Notes under the pieces: generated by a model
What the model was told of the DNA's origin: nothing
Seen by the model: only the letters and a program-made list of their open reading frames with translations
Database searches by the model: none
In this document: piece after piece, positions 1 to 16,576 of the stretch
Layout: each line of letters starts with the position of its first letter
Numbering within the stretch: position 1 is the stretch's first letter
Origin: Armadillidium nasatum
Lineage: Eukaryota > Arthropoda > Malacostraca > Isopoda > Armadillidiidae
Length of the DNA stretch: 20,044 nt
Direction of reading: 5' to 3'
Assembly (NCBI GenBank): GCA_009176605.1
Contig: SEYY01007154.1
Span: forward strand, 1-20,044
Position numbers and translations under genes: made by a program

Positions 1-1505
<1,505 letters not shown>

Positions 1506-1538
1506 TTATTTCTGCTAACTCTCTCGCAGATCAAATAC

Positions 1539-1716
1539 ATTAAACATCATTGTTTAAAGCTTGCTATAGGGGAATCGAACCAGGGCCCTTTAACACAAAA
1601 ACATAGAGTTTTACCACTGCGCTACTGGCATAGCAGCGTAGTGGTAAAACTCTATGCTTTTGTGCTATAGGAACCGGGTTCGATTCCCCTATAGTAAAAT
1701 TTAAACAATGATGTTT

Positions 1717-1719
<3 letters not shown>
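1539..1719. repeat. Palindrome of two head-to-head tRNA-like units
   Basis: The left arm (1539 to about 1625) is nearly the reverse complement of the right arm (about 1633-1719). Each arm carries RNA polymerase III-type boxes: the right arm has GCGTAGTGG and GGTTCGATTCC, and the left arm read on the minus strand has TAGCGCAGTGG and GGTTCGATTCC. Outer ends match as ATTAAACATCATTGTTTAAA. Acceptor and anticodon stems do not pair well in either arm, so I do not call a functional tRNA or an isotype. It is better read as a duplicated tRNA pseudogene or tRNA-derived SINE. It lies between (AT)n arrays, which extend the self-complementarity. Confidence 0.8.
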
Positions 1720-1846
<127 letters not shown>

Positions 1847-1877
1847 TTTTATTTTTTATATTTATTTTTTATATCTC

Positions 1878-1920
1878 CTCCGGTGGGCAAAGGCCAGAGG
1901 CCTACCAAATTCCACCGGAG
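1878..1920 (-). other. 3' UTR hairpin of LINE copy 2
   Basis: CTCCGGTGG at 1878-1886 is the exact inverse of CCACCGGAG at 1912-1920, and an inner GGCC/GGCC pair lies in the loop. It sits just before the A/T tail on the sense strand. Related but weaker pairs are present in copies 1 and 5. Some LINEs use such a 3' stem-loop for template recognition; this role is inferred. Confidence 0.7.
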
Positions 1921-1942
1921 TTGGGAAAGATCTATATCATGG

Positions 1943-2398
1943 TCAATGGAGGCCGACGTGTCCAGATACACGGCGTTTGAAAGTATGCAAGTCAAAGGAA
2001 GTTAGGAAAACAGATAAAGGGAGTGTGTTAAAGACTTTATCAGTAGAGTATATGTAAGATTGAGCATAGCGGTTAAGCCTGGGGTCGGAGAGTTGGACAG
2101 AGAAAGGATGAGACTGTGTAGAAAGGCATGTCGCACGAGCTCTTCTCAATGGAGAAGGTATGCGACGAGAGAGTTCAGAAGGGCAGTGTCTGTTGCAATA
2201 GCGATAGTAAAGAGAGAGTGACGCAACAATTCGACGGGCAGAAATAGATTGAAGAGAGTTAGTAAGAGCAGGAAAGTTGATGAAACGAAATGCCCTAGAC
2301 TCCACCTTCTCTTGGAGAGTCGTGTGTGTGGAACCACCCCAGAAGTGCGAAGCGTACTCCATACAGGGGCGAACAACACCCTTATACAGAGAAAGCAA
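1943..2398 (-). pseudogene. C-terminal domain of LINE copy 2 ORF2
   Basis: The continuation of ORF2 in a different frame from the RT part. It starts near LYKGVVRPCMEYASHFWGGS and ends GHVGLH followed by TGA at 1943-1945. This module ([36 protein letters not shown]) follows RT in arthropod jockey/CR1-like elements. The separation from the RT frame at about 2400-2445 shows that the copy is dead. Nearly the same protein is encoded by copy 1. Confidence 0.85.
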
Positions 2399-2444
2399 CT
2401 GGGGTGGCGTGAAGTAATTCTGAAGGCCTCAGAACACCCAACCT

Positions 2445-3401
2445 CTAAGAAGTTTGTTTAGAAAGAGAAGTAATGTGATCTTTCCAAGAAAGATAACGAG
2501 AAAAAGAAACACCAAGAATATTAAGAACAGATGAAGGCTTGAGTTGTGCGTTTTTAAAGAAGATATCATAGTTGTGTGGAAGATTGTGTCGAGTGGAGAC
2601 ATGAAGGAATTGAGTTTTTGAGGCATTGAAAACAATCATGTTTTCTCTGCCCCAATTTGAAATAAGTAAAAGATCACAGGTTAGTTGCTCCAAGGCTACC
2701 CTTCTCGAGTCTATCAACTGCTGTTGGGTGGGACGTTTTTCAAACTGGAAGGAATAATGAAGGGTGGAGTCATCAGCATAGAAGTGGATAGGAGATGTGG
2801 TAATAGAGAGAAGGTCATTAATGAAAAGTAGAAAAAGTGTTTGGGATAGGACAGAACCCTGAGGAACACCACTATTAATAGATTTAAAGGATGAACGGTG
2901 GCGGTCTACAATAGCTGCTATAGAACGACCCGAAAGGAAATTAGAGAGAAGATCACAGAGAGAAGGAGAGATACCGAAAGAGGGAAGTTTACAAATCAAA
3001 GCTTTGTGCCAGACTCTATCGAAGGCTTTCGATATGTCCAGCGCGACAGCAAAAGATTCATCGAAATGCCGAATAGCGGAGGACCAAGAGTCAGAGAGAA
3101 GGGAAAGAAGATCACCAGTAGAGCGTTTCGTACGAAAGCCATACTGGCGATCTGAGATAAGATTAGAAGAATTGAGATGTTTCCAAATCTTCTTGTTAAG
3201 GATAGATTCGAAGACTTTAGAGAGAAAGGAGGTCAAAGAAATAGGACGGTAGTTGGAGGGTTGAGAGGGATCCCCCTTCTTCTGCACAGGCTGAATGAGC
3301 GCACGTTTCCAGCAAGAAGGGAAGGTTGAAATAGAGAGGCAAAGACGAAATAGTTTACCGAGGCAGGGTGCAAGCTCGGAAGCGCAAGTTTTGAGAACCA
3401 C
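2445..3401 (-). pseudogene. Reverse transcriptase domain of LINE copy 2
   Basis: A 318-residue open stretch of LINE ORF2 polymerase. Visible motifs in order: SNYRPISLTS; DISKAFDRVWH with the first catalytic Asp; GVPQGSVLS; FYADDSTL, the YADD catalytic core at about 2769-2780; NASKTQFL; and LGVSFSRYLSWKDHI. The frame is closed by a TAG just before 2445 where copy 1 reads through, so this is a nonsense break. The enzyme would copy element RNA into DNA at a nicked target. The first Met shown is internal; homologous sequence continues upstream to the (AT)n junction. Confidence 0.88.
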
Positions 3402-3431
3402 AAGAGGAATACCATCGGGACCGTACGCCTT

Positions 3432-3839
<408 letters not shown>

Positions 3840-3849
3840 CGAGTGGGTG

Positions 3850-4845
3850 CAGGCGGGGGCTTTCTGTTGACTTTGCCAATGTCCGTGGTCTTTGATCTAA
3901 TCTCGCGTCTGCTGAACACCATATCACTACCTCTCGTCCTAACCTATTGCTTCTGTCTGAGACCCAGCTGGACAGGGATTCTTTCTCTAGCAATCTTAAT
4001 GTCTCAAACTGCAACTTTTTCACAATTTCCGACTAAATGGTGGAGTCTGTGCTTATATTAACATTAACACTCCTGTGACAAGTCTCGTAAATCTAGAATC
4101 TCCTAATTTCGACGTTTTATGGCTTAAAATCTGTCTTCCTACTACTACAATTATCTTGTGTTTCTGCTAATGCCCCCCTAATGGAGCAGATTTTCCAGTT
4201 CTTTTCCAATATCTTACTACTTCTCACGAGACTGTTACTTCTTCTCATCCATATGGTGAAGTCCTCTATTTAGGGGATTTCAAAGAACATCACACTGAAT
4301 GGTTGGCCTCCTCTCATACTGATACAGGTGGGAGGGAGGCCAAATCATTCAGCATTCTCAACGATCTGGAGCAGTTGATTAGGGAACCCACACACATTAC
4401 AGATCGTCCTAACCAATTCTTGAATACACTTGATTTATGCTTCACCACTACTCTTTCTAGTTATAAATACACCATTTTCCCTCCTATTGGTAACTCTGAC
4501 CATAATCTTATAGCTCTTAGTTATAATGCTTTCTCTCCAACAGCTCCACTATGCCCTAAACGTACTTTCTGGCACTTTAATCGGGCTAATTGGGGGGCAA
4601 TGCGCCGCTTCTTTGCTACCTATCATTGGAGTGAATCTTGCTTTATCTCTGGGGATGCTTCTGTCTCTGCTGAAAAGGTAGGGGCAGTGATCCTTGACGG
4701 GATGGGCAGATTCATTCCATCTACAACTAAATCTTTTTCTCCTCAAAATCCATGGTTCGATGGCAACTGTTCTCTTGTCTTTCGGGAGAGAGACAATGCT
4801 TATCGTGTAATGGAAAAACTCTCCTTCTCCTATCACTCTTGCTAA
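3850..4845 (+). pseudogene. Endonuclease domain of LINE copy 3
   Basis: The APE-like endonuclease nicks target DNA to start reverse transcription. The open part (4303-4845) reads [35 protein letters not shown] and the tail PWFDGNC. The SDH triad Asp-His is intact at 4495-4503. The GDFN position reads GDFK at about 4272-4283, which loses the usual Asn. Upstream (3850-4300) the domain is readable only in pieces with several stops, and a frameshift near 4840 separates it from the linker that follows. Confidence 0.75.
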
Positions 4846-5464
4846 TTTTCATTCAGCTCGGAATCGTTGCAGGGATGTTCTTCGACGGTCTAAGCGTGCT
4901 TTCATAAAAAGGAAGTGCGCTGACCTCCATGGCTCTCCTACTGATAAAAATTTCTGGCCTCTTGTCAAAAATATCTCTAATAACTTCTGTAAATCTGCCT
5001 TTCCTCCTCTTATTCGCTCTGATGGTTCTATTGCAAATACTCCCTCTGAAAAGGCTAATCTCTTCGGCCTTCTTTTCTCATCTAATTCCACCCTGCTCTA
5101 TTCTGACATCCCTCCTCCTACTCCTTCTCCTCTCAGGTGTCCCAGTCCCTGCCTGTAATTACTCATGATCAGGTGCATGGGATCCTGAAATCTATGAACG
5201 TCAGGAAGGCCAGTGGCCCGGATGGCATTCCCCCTTGTGTTCTGAGGGAATGTGCTTCCGAGTTAGCGCCTGTCCTCGTTCAGCTCTACTCTCTATGCCT
5301 TAATTAATACTAATACTTTTCCTCAATGTTGGAAGCGTGCATTTGTTCAACCGATCCCGAAAAAGGGTAGCCGCTCTGATCCTTCCAACTATCGACCTAT
5401 AGCTCTCACTTGTGTTCTGTCTAAAATTTTTGAAACTCTCCTCAACTCTCATTTCCTGGATCAT

Positions 5465-6238
5465 TTGGAGTCTCATTCTCTTCTCTCTGATCACCAATAT
5501 GGCTTTCGACGCTCGAGGTCAACTGGTGACATCCTTTCCTATCTTACTGATCTATGGTCTTCTGCCCTTAGGGACTTCGGGGAGTCTTGTGTGGTGGCAC
5601 TTGACATATCCAAGGCTTTTGACCGGGTATGGTATGCGTCGCTACTCTCCAAGCTCCCTTCCTTTGGGTTTCCTCCTTCCCTTTGCTTACTTTTGTCTAG
5701 TTTTCTCTCAGATCGTTCCATTACGGCACTTGTAGATGGAGCGACCTCTTCCTCTTTTTCTGTCAACTATGGTGTTCCTCAGGGCTCTGTTTTATCTCCA
5801 ACCTTATTCTTACTTTTCATTAACGATCTTCTCAACTGCACTTCTAACTCTGTTCACTCTTATGCTGATGACTCAACTCTACATTCTTCTATTCATTTCA
5901 AATCTGCTCTCTCTTTTGCCTCTAGAGTTGCTTCTCGTCTTCAACTTTCCGATTCTATTTTTGCCGATCTGGATGGGATTTCCCGGTGGGGACATAGCAA
6001 CCTTGTGAAATTCAACTTTTTAAAAACTCAACTTCTGCACATCTCCCTCTCAAAAACACCTCCTAACTTTCCTATCTTCTTCGATGGCTCTCCCGTCTCA
6101 CCTGTAAATAACATTAACATTCTTGGTCTTAACATAAACAAAAAACTGTCTTGGAAACCTCATATCACAATGGTTGCTAAAGCGGCCTCTAAGAAGCTGG
6201 GAGTTCTGTTCAGGTTGCGAGAATTTTTTTCCTTCTGA
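5465..6238 (+). pseudogene. Reverse transcriptase domain of LINE copy 3
   Basis: A 257-residue open stretch: HQYGFRRSRSTGD, ALDISKAFDRVWYA, GVPQGSVLSPTLFLLFIND, YADDSTLH (YADD at 5861-5872) and LGLNINKKLSWKPHI. The upstream RT-0 region (WKRAF, SNYRPIALTC) is in the same family pattern from about 5330 but is separated from the linker by frame changes around 5100-5310. The frame ends at 6236-6238 because of an extra T in the T7 run at about 6224-6230. Confidence 0.85.
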
Positions 6239-6701
6239 ACAGTTACTCCAAATATATAAGGGTCTTATTCGCCCTTGTATGGAGTACTGTTCTCACATTT
6301 GGGGGGGCTCCGGCTCCTCCTCTCTTCTGGATAGGGTTGAGTCTAAAGCTAAAAGATTAATAAACTGTCCCCTACTTTCTAACTCAATTGACCCACTATC
6401 TCTGCGACGTGACGTTGGCGCACTATCCCTTTTCTATAGGTACCACAATGGAAGGTGCTCGAAGGAATTGGCCTCTCGCATTCCTCCACCGTTGCGTCGT
6501 CCTCGTTGCACAAGGGGTGCCCTGCTTTCGCACCAGTTTTGTGTGGATGTAGGAAACCCCAGGCTGGCCCGTTGTGGTGCCTCCTTCTTTCCAGCCACCT
6601 CTGTTCTGTGGAACTCTCTACCATCATCTATTTTTCCTCCTGTATTTAATCTTCCTCTCTTCAAGGCTTCCGTCTGTGCCCACCTGAGGGGTGTGCGTTA
6701 G
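6230..6701 (+). pseudogene. C-terminal domain of LINE copy 3 ORF2
   Basis: Continues ORF2 after the T-run frameshift: [56 protein letters not shown], then a TAG stop at 6699-6701. Same domain type as in copies 1 and 2, but diverged in sequence. If the single extra T is ignored, RT and C-terminal domains form one long frame, so this part of the copy is relatively well preserved. Confidence 0.82.
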
Positions 6702-6784
6702 GTCTGTGTTTGAATGTTTTTTTTTTATTTTGTGTGTGCCCCCTCCTTGAAAAGGGCTATGCCCGTGAGTGGCGGTGTTCTGTA

Positions 6785-7615
<831 letters not shown>

Positions 7616-8655
7616 GCCGATATGTCCAGATACATGGCTCTCGAAAGTGAGCAAGTCAAAGGAAGTTGAGAAAACAGATAAAGGGAGTGTGTTCCAGACT
7701 TTACCAGTAGAGTATGTGTAATATTGAACATTGCTGATAAGTCTGGGGCAGAGAGCTGGAAAGAGAAAGGATAAGACTGTGTAGAAAGATGTGTCGCACG
7801 AGACCTTCTCAATAGAGGAGGTGAGCGACGGGAGAATTGAAAAGAGCAGTGTCCATTGTAATAGCGATAGCAGAAAGTTTGACGAATCAATTCGACTGGC
7901 AGAAAGATTCTGGAGAGAATTAGTGAGAGCTTGAGAGTTGATAAGAGGAAAAGTCATAGACTCCACTTTTTCAAGGAGAGCTGAATGACTGAAACCATCT
8001 CAGATGTGAGGCGCAACCCATGCAGGATCAAACAACACCCCTGTAAAGGGAAAGCAACTGAGCTGGCGTGAAGAAATACTGAAGGTGCCCCAGAACTCCC
8101 AACCTCTTAGAAGCTTGTTTAGAAAGAGAAGCAATGTGATCCTTCCAAGAAAGATCACGAGAGAAAGAACACCAAGAATATTAAGGACAAATGAAGGCTT
8201 GAATTGTGTGTTTTCGAAGAGGATGCTATAATTGTCTTGAAGAGTTTATTAACTAGAGAGACGAAGGAACTGAGTTTTTGAGTCATTGAAAACAACCATG
8301 TTTTCTTTGCTCCAATTTGAAATACAAGAAAGATGAGAGGTCATTTGCTCCAGAGCCACTATTCTCGTGTCAATTAACTGTTATTGTTGTCAACTTACTG
8401 TTCAAACTGAAAGGAGTAATGAGGGGTGGAGTCGTCATCATAGGAGTGGATAGGTAATGAAGTAATAGAGAGAAGATCATTAATGAAAAGTAGAAAAAAA
8501 TGGGGATAGGACAGAACAATGAGAAAAACCACTATTAGTAGATTTAAAGGATGAACGATTGCCGTCTACAACAGCAGCTATAGAACAAACAAAAAGAAAT
8601 TCGTAGAGAAGACTACAGAGAAAAAGATAGTTCCGAAAGCGGAAAGTTTAAAAGT

Positions 8656-9072
8656 CTAAGATATGTGCCAGGCTCTATCGAAGTCTTTCGATATGTCCAG
8701 AGGGACAGCAGAAGATTCAGGAACAGCTCCGGAATTGACTAAAGTTGAATTAGAAGCAAACGTATGTGCGAAGAATTCAGCTTCAGAAGAATTCAAAACT
8801 GCAGATGTGCCGTCGAAAGATACTAGTGGAGGGAAAGAGGAAGAAGCAAAGTTAGAGTTGACATTTTTTTGCAAAATGGCAGAAAGGAAGTGAAGAAGTG
8901 GAACCAGAAAGATTGTTGCATTTTCTACGGAGAAAAGATTTTTTGGTGTTAAGGAGTATAGATTTTGCCCAGTTCCGGGATGAAATATAAGTTGTCTGAG
9001 TTTCTGAAGTTTGAAGACTACGGTAATTCGTGAAGGCGGCATCCCTGCGGTGAATAGCACGAGAACAAGCAA
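8656..9072 (-). pseudogene. Linker-RT fusion fragment of LINE copy 4
   Basis: A 138-residue open stretch made by the internal deletion. Its N-terminal part matches the endonuclease-RT linker (EAEFFAHTFASNSTL, compare LFGLLFSSNSTL in copy 3). It joins directly to PLDISKDFDRAWH, the first RT Asp motif, around 8700-8730. The segment that normally lies between them, including the SNYRPISLT motif, is absent. No function is expected. Confidence 0.7.
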
Positions 9073-9270
9073 ACTAAGGTTTGTTGGACTTAGAAGAGAA
9101 AGAATATGTAATGTACGCCTCCATGCCAGAGAGAATCACCTCGGTAATGCGCACATCACACTCCGAGGGACTCCTCCCATGGAAGCAATAGTCATCCCAT
9201 GGGAATCAAAGAATACGACCACAAGTTCGATCAGCTTGCAGCACAGAAATGCCACACACTTTTCCTCGCA

Positions 9271-9721
9271 CTAGGATGAGATCTTTGTTGCTGAAGACTT
9301 GAAAAATAGAAGAGGATACAGAGATAAGAAGGTGATCGGAAGAACCAGAGAAGGATAAAGTTTGACAGTAAAAGAAGAAGGATTGGAAGTTAGAAAAAGA
9401 TCTAGAATGTTGGGTTTTTCTCCAAGATGATCAGGGATACGAGTAGGGAGCTGCCCTAACTGCTCAAGATCGTTTAGGATAACGAAATGGAAGGTACTTT
9501 TTTTCACCGGCTGTATCATGAGAGCTAGAAGAAAGCCATTGGCGGTGGTGAACATTGAAATCACCTAATATGATGATTTCAGAGAGAGGAGAAGAAGAGA
9601 GAATATTCTCTATTTTGGAGTTTAAATAGTCTAAGAATTTAGGATAGTCAGTAGAATTAGGAGATAAATAAACAGAAAAAATGAATTTAGTCGTAGAATG
9701 GCAAAAGAGCTTAAGCCACAA
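9271..9721 (-). pseudogene. Endonuclease domain remnant of LINE copy 4
   Basis: Two overlapping frames carry pieces of an APE-like endonuclease: [17 protein letters not shown] and [17 protein letters not shown] (9464-9721), then [20 protein letters not shown] and [11 protein letters not shown] (9271-9564). The GDFN motif is intact here, unlike in copy 3. One frameshift near 9500 separates them and the N-terminus is cut by (AT)n. Confidence 0.75.
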
Positions 9722-9734
9722 GGTAGAAAACTCG

Positions 9735-9901
<167 letters not shown>

Positions 9902-9955
9902 ATTTTTTTTAATCTTTCAGTAAGATTAGCATTGTCTTCAGACTAACCTCTAAAC

Positions 9956-10145
9956 CAGGTGTTCCCAACCTGGGTCTAAATGGACCTCCAGGAAAGCACA
10001 GATGCTTTGAAAAGGTCCTCGAGGAAATTTATATTTCTGAAATCCATTATTTGAGATAAGGGATCCATGATAAAATATTTTAAATAAATAATATTATAAG
10101 TCGGGACTCAGGGGGTCCAGAAGCAAAACAAGTTGGGAACATCTG
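9956..10145. mobile_element. hAT-type MITE with intact 8-bp target duplication
   Basis: A 190-bp unit starting CAGGTGTTCCCAACC and ending with the near-inverse GTTGGGAACATCTG. It is flanked on both sides by CTCTAAAC (9948-9955 and 10146-10153), a perfect 8-bp duplication as produced by hAT transposases. It has no coding capacity. The interior has a further inverted pair (CCTGGGTC / GGACCTCCAGG) near the left end. The perfect duplication suggests a fairly recent insertion. Confidence 0.88.
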
Positions 10146-10429
10146 CTCTAAACACTTTCTCCAAGAACTCTATTGAAGATCATGCTACTCCGAGCTATGG
10201 CTTTACAAGCTGGTCCTGGAGTTGTTGGAAGCAGTTGGTAGTGTAATAAGCGTGGTTCGACCCGTGAAGAGGAAAGACTTTTTTTTATCTTCCCGTAAGT
10301 GTTCTTTGTTTCACAGTTACATATAAGGTATGAACACATCTCGACACATTGTGCAAGTCGTTTTAACTCAGTGACTTGGGCTATAGTTGTGATTTGTAAT
10401 TTGTAATAGAAGGTTGTGTCGAATCTTCG

Positions 10430-11400
10430 TAATGGATTATTATGTTTAGCAACGCTTAGTTTTGTTTCAAAGCTAGGAAAGTACTACGGAAACATACGAA
10501 ATTCTAAATGTAGATTTTGGAAACCGAGTACTAACCCGTTCAGATATTTTCAGAGGGTATGGACGTTTCTGTGCTGGACGAGAAGACGTTCAAGATGACC
10601 CTAAGAGTCGGTTTTCTGCCGAAATCACAGTAACGAAAATATCGAGAAGATTCGTCAGTTTTTGCGTGAAAACCGTCACCTTACACTAAGAATGCTAGCA
10701 GAGGTGGTGAAAATCAGCAATGTCATAGTGAAAGAAGACTGTAATGGAATATTTTCTTAAACGGAAAGTGTGCTTGCTTTCTGTTCCACACTCTTTGACT
10801 CCAGATTCTAAAAAGCAAAGAATTGGATTTTATTGAAATTTGATTGCTACAGCAGACAGTTAACCTGACTTTTAAGAATATTGTAATTGGTTGTGAAAAT
10901 TGGTGCTTTCCCTATGATTTCAGCACTAAGCGCCAATCCGCTACATGGGTTGGAGAAACTTAACCAAAACCAACAAATGTGCTATTTCGGAAGTTTCGTG
11001 TGAAGACCATGTTGGTAATTTTCTTCGACTGACAGAGTGTAATCCTCAAAAAGTTTGATAAAGAGGGTCAAACTATTAATGCAATTTACTATAAAGGTGT
11101 AGTGAAGAAGCTGCAACAAAAAAATTCTCCATGTGTAAGTCTAGTGACCTGTTTCTCCTGCACTACAAAAGAAAGCATTTTTAACCAAAAGCATTGTGAC
11201 TCTGTTTGATCACCCCCCGTTTCAGCCTACTTACTTCCTGCTGATGTTTCCCAAAAGTGAAAGCACACTTGAAGAGGATTTCGGAAACCTGCAAAGCAGA
11301 GAAGAGAACATTGAACACCATTGCAAGGGCATCCAACCGTTTTATGACCGAGCAAATCGGTGTGTACGGTTAGAATTGATGTATGTCGAACAATAAATAA
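10430..11400 (+). pseudogene. Decayed mariner transposase
   Basis: A mariner-family transposase readable only in fragments. Near 10540-10610: FRGYGRFCAGREDVQDDPKS-like, matching the end of the helix-turn-helix region. Near 10800-10990: SKKQRIGFYWNLIATADS, then KRQSATWVGE. Near 11035-11100: ILKKFDKEGQTINAIYYKGV. Near 11196-11250: FDHPPFQPTYFLLMFPK. The catalytic GDESW position reads GCENW near 10888, losing the first Asp, and the HDNAPAH region is not recognisable. Many frameshifts and stops are present. I could not define the terminal inverted repeats. Confidence 0.85.
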
Positions 11401-11468
11401 TATATCCCCTCTCCTTTAACCCACTCCTGTTTTTAACTTCAGTCCTAAAGCTAAGTAGACACACACTC

Positions 11469-14226
<2,758 letters not shown>

Positions 14227-14313
14227 CTTATCTATTTAAGAGTGTATTTAAAGCTACTTAAAATATCAGGTAATAGAATGAGATTCTGACATTTCAAAAC
14301 ACATCACTTTAGT

Positions 14314-14486
<173 letters not shown>

Positions 14487-14979
14487 GTCAAATATAACGG
14501 GATTCCTATTCAGCCATTTCTGTGTTAATCTTATATCGAAGTCTGGGGAACCACTCAATCAGGCACGTTACTAATCACATTTCTGAGATACCTATCTTAA
14601 AAATACTAGTATAAAATTAGTGAAGGAAAAGGTCTAAAACTGAAAATGGATGATTCTTTGTCTGCTTATAAAGCCTGTCCTTGTGAAAAAGGATTTTCGA
14701 AGAAAATTGCAAATGTCACCTGAAGAATTTTAGTATAGAAGGTAATTCAGCTAGATAAAAAAATACTACTACTACTACTACACTACTTACTACTACTACT
14801 ACTACTAATAATAATAATAATAATAATAAATAATAAATAATATAATATAATAATAACAAGAACAAGAACAAGAACAGAACAAGAAGCAAAAAAGACAAGA
14901 ACAAAACAAGAACAAGAACTATAATAAAATAACAATAAAAAAAAATATAATAAAAAAATAATAATAATATAATAAATTA

Positions 14980-15023
<44 letters not shown>

Positions 15024-15713
15024 CTTGAGTAATAAAATCTTCATTAATATTCAGGTTTTCTTACATATTTTTTTTTCTTAGAAATTGCAAATATGTGATG
15101 GAGACTTACCAAGAAGTTTTTTGAGAAGTAGCAACAACAAAGTTTTTTAATTTAATTTTATTCATTTATTTATATATTTATTTACTTATATATGAATTTT
15201 TTAGGATAAAAGTTGAGAAGAAAAAAGGATTAAACATTCTAAGATGGTTCGGCAACATTCTTTGACTTGCTTTCAGTTTAACTTATCATAAATTTCGATT
15301 TAAAAAAGAAGATAAGCAAGCAAGCAAGTAAAAAAAAAAATAAAAAAAATATTAAATAAAATGTAACTTTGTTGGTTCATTCTGTCTGTTACAATTTTAA
15401 AGGAAGCCTCACTTGATTTAACCTTTACAAGCCATTAATTCCTCGCAATAGAGATAAAAATGAACCTAATATAATCCAATGGAACGTTGTCTTATATACC
15501 TAAAATAGAGTTACGTCAAGTAAAGAAGCACTTAACGTTTCTTATTCAATCAGATTTAATTCTCCAAAGTGCTAGATTTTAGATCTGATACGCTGCTTAG
15601 AGTGTTAAAACCACATCTTAAAATATATACTACTTTATAATCCAATTTCTCTCTCTCTCTAAATAAATGAAACTTATAAAAGTCACTTTTACAAATAACT
15701 AAGATATAACATG
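14487..15713. other. AT-rich spacer with trinucleotide and hexanucleotide repeats, no gene
   Basis: Within it are (TAC)n at about 14766-14806, (AAT)n at 14806-14830, AACAAG-type repeats at about 14855-14917 and (TTA)n at about 14980-15023. The AAT and TTA tracts could fold on each other. The remainder (15024-15713) is AT-rich with no convincing reading frame. Confidence 0.65.
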
Positions 15714-15805
<92 letters not shown>

Positions 15806-15811
15806 ATATAT
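15714..15811. repeat. (AT)n array at the boundary of the viral element
   Basis: About 98 bp of AT dinucleotides with one TT phase shift, ending where the AAGTAGTATG terminus begins. Any target duplication of the element would be hidden here. Confidence 0.95.
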
Positions 15812-15928
15812 AAGTAGTATGAAAACCCGGTACGAGAACATCCCCTCATTTTCGCTCGCTGCGCTCGCTATCATGAGGATGTTCTCATACTCGCTCGCTT
15901 CGCTCGCTCCGGGTTTTACATACTACTT
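15812..15928. repeat. Terminal nested hairpin with CGCTCGCT repeats
   Basis: The outer arms are AAGTAGTATGAAAACCCGG (15812-15830) and its inverse with one extra base (15909-15928). The inner arms are GAGAACATCC..CTCAT (15834-15849) and ATGAGGATGTTCTC (15873-15886), with a two-base bulge. CGCTCGCT-N-CGCTCGCT occurs in the inner loop (15853-15869) and again in the right flank (15892-15908); a fifth CGCTCGCT lies at 16045-16052. AAGTAGTAT recurs at about 15943. A folded terminus or origin is the likely role, by analogy with hairpin-ended DNA viruses. Confidence 0.75.
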
Positions 15929-16164
15929 ATCAATGTTTTTTAAAGTAGTATACAGAGACTTTCTGACAGCCTCAAAAATCGCTTCGAGTACCGTGCCCTT
16001 CCCGAAAAAAACGAATGATTACTTTAGCAGGAAAACCTGGAGCACGCTCGCTGCTGGTTTGCTTACTCGAGTCTTATCAAAAAAGTGTTGAAGAAAGGCG
16101 TTGGAGGATTGTGGTTTGATAGAAAAAACTGAAATTGACTTATAATAAAAAAATTTAATAAATA
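15929..16164 (+). promoter_or_regulatory. Non-coding leader after the terminus
   Basis: About 235 bp between the terminal hairpin and the first gene. It has a repeat of AAGTAGTAT and one CGCTCGCT. It ends in an AT-rich stretch with TTATAATA and TTTAATAAATAATGG around the start codon, which loosely resembles the start motif of the leftward genes. No convincing coding sequence. Confidence 0.4.
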
Positions 16165-16576
16165 ATGGAAATAATATGTTCTTTACACAAACATGAAACT
16201 AACGAAAATTGTAAATCATGTAATTATTTAAAAGATTTCTATAAAAATAAATGGGATAATTACAACTATAAAGCTAACTGTTCTCAATATAATGATAATA
16301 AACCGATAATATATTCACCAAGAATATATTTAGAGAAAGTTATTGATAAATATTATAAAAAAAAAAAAGAGATAATTAATAAAATTTAATCTTTGATTTG
16401 ACAAAATATGGATGTAAAATGTTCATAAATTATTTAAATTGCTACAATTATGTGGTGTCAAATCTAATATATCAGATTTTCAGAAAGTTTCTAATAAAAG
16501 AGAAATTACGTTAAATAAGTACAATCAAATGTGGAAGAAAATATGTGAGATTAACAAATGGGATTTAATTAAGTAA
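16165..16576 (+). pseudogene. Rightward viral gene of unknown function, two 1-base breaks
   Basis: I do not recognise the family. The intact N-terminal part (74 codons, to 16389) is Cys/His-containing (CSLHKHETNENCKSC, a possible metal-binding cluster) and ends very Lys-rich. Its stop is premature: the next frame continues (FDLTKYGCKMF, to about 16425), then a third frame (LLQLCGVKSNISDFQKVSNK) runs to TAA at 16574-16576. Each step corresponds to one missing base, at about 16383-16388 (A-run) and about 16424. The total of 412 bases plus two gives 137 codons and a stop. It is the only rightward gene and ends in the convergent hairpin. Confidence 0.6.

Noticed and set aside
1560-1700. Two functional tRNA genes
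   Set aside because: A and B boxes are present, but acceptor and anticodon stems do not pair adequately in either unit.
2898-3252. Plus-strand frames rich in Arg/Glu opposite the RT domain
   Set aside because: Antisense shadows of the LINE copy 2 reverse transcriptase.
14755-15023. Retroelement poly(A)-like or SINE tail region
   Set aside because: Only tri- and hexanucleotide repeats; no Pol III boxes, target duplication or element body recognised.
15812-15928. Integrated parvovirus end
   Set aside because: Hairpin and GCTC repeats are suggestive, but no Rep/NS or parvoviral capsid sequence is visible and the adjoining genes are adenain-type; kept only as a finding about the terminus.
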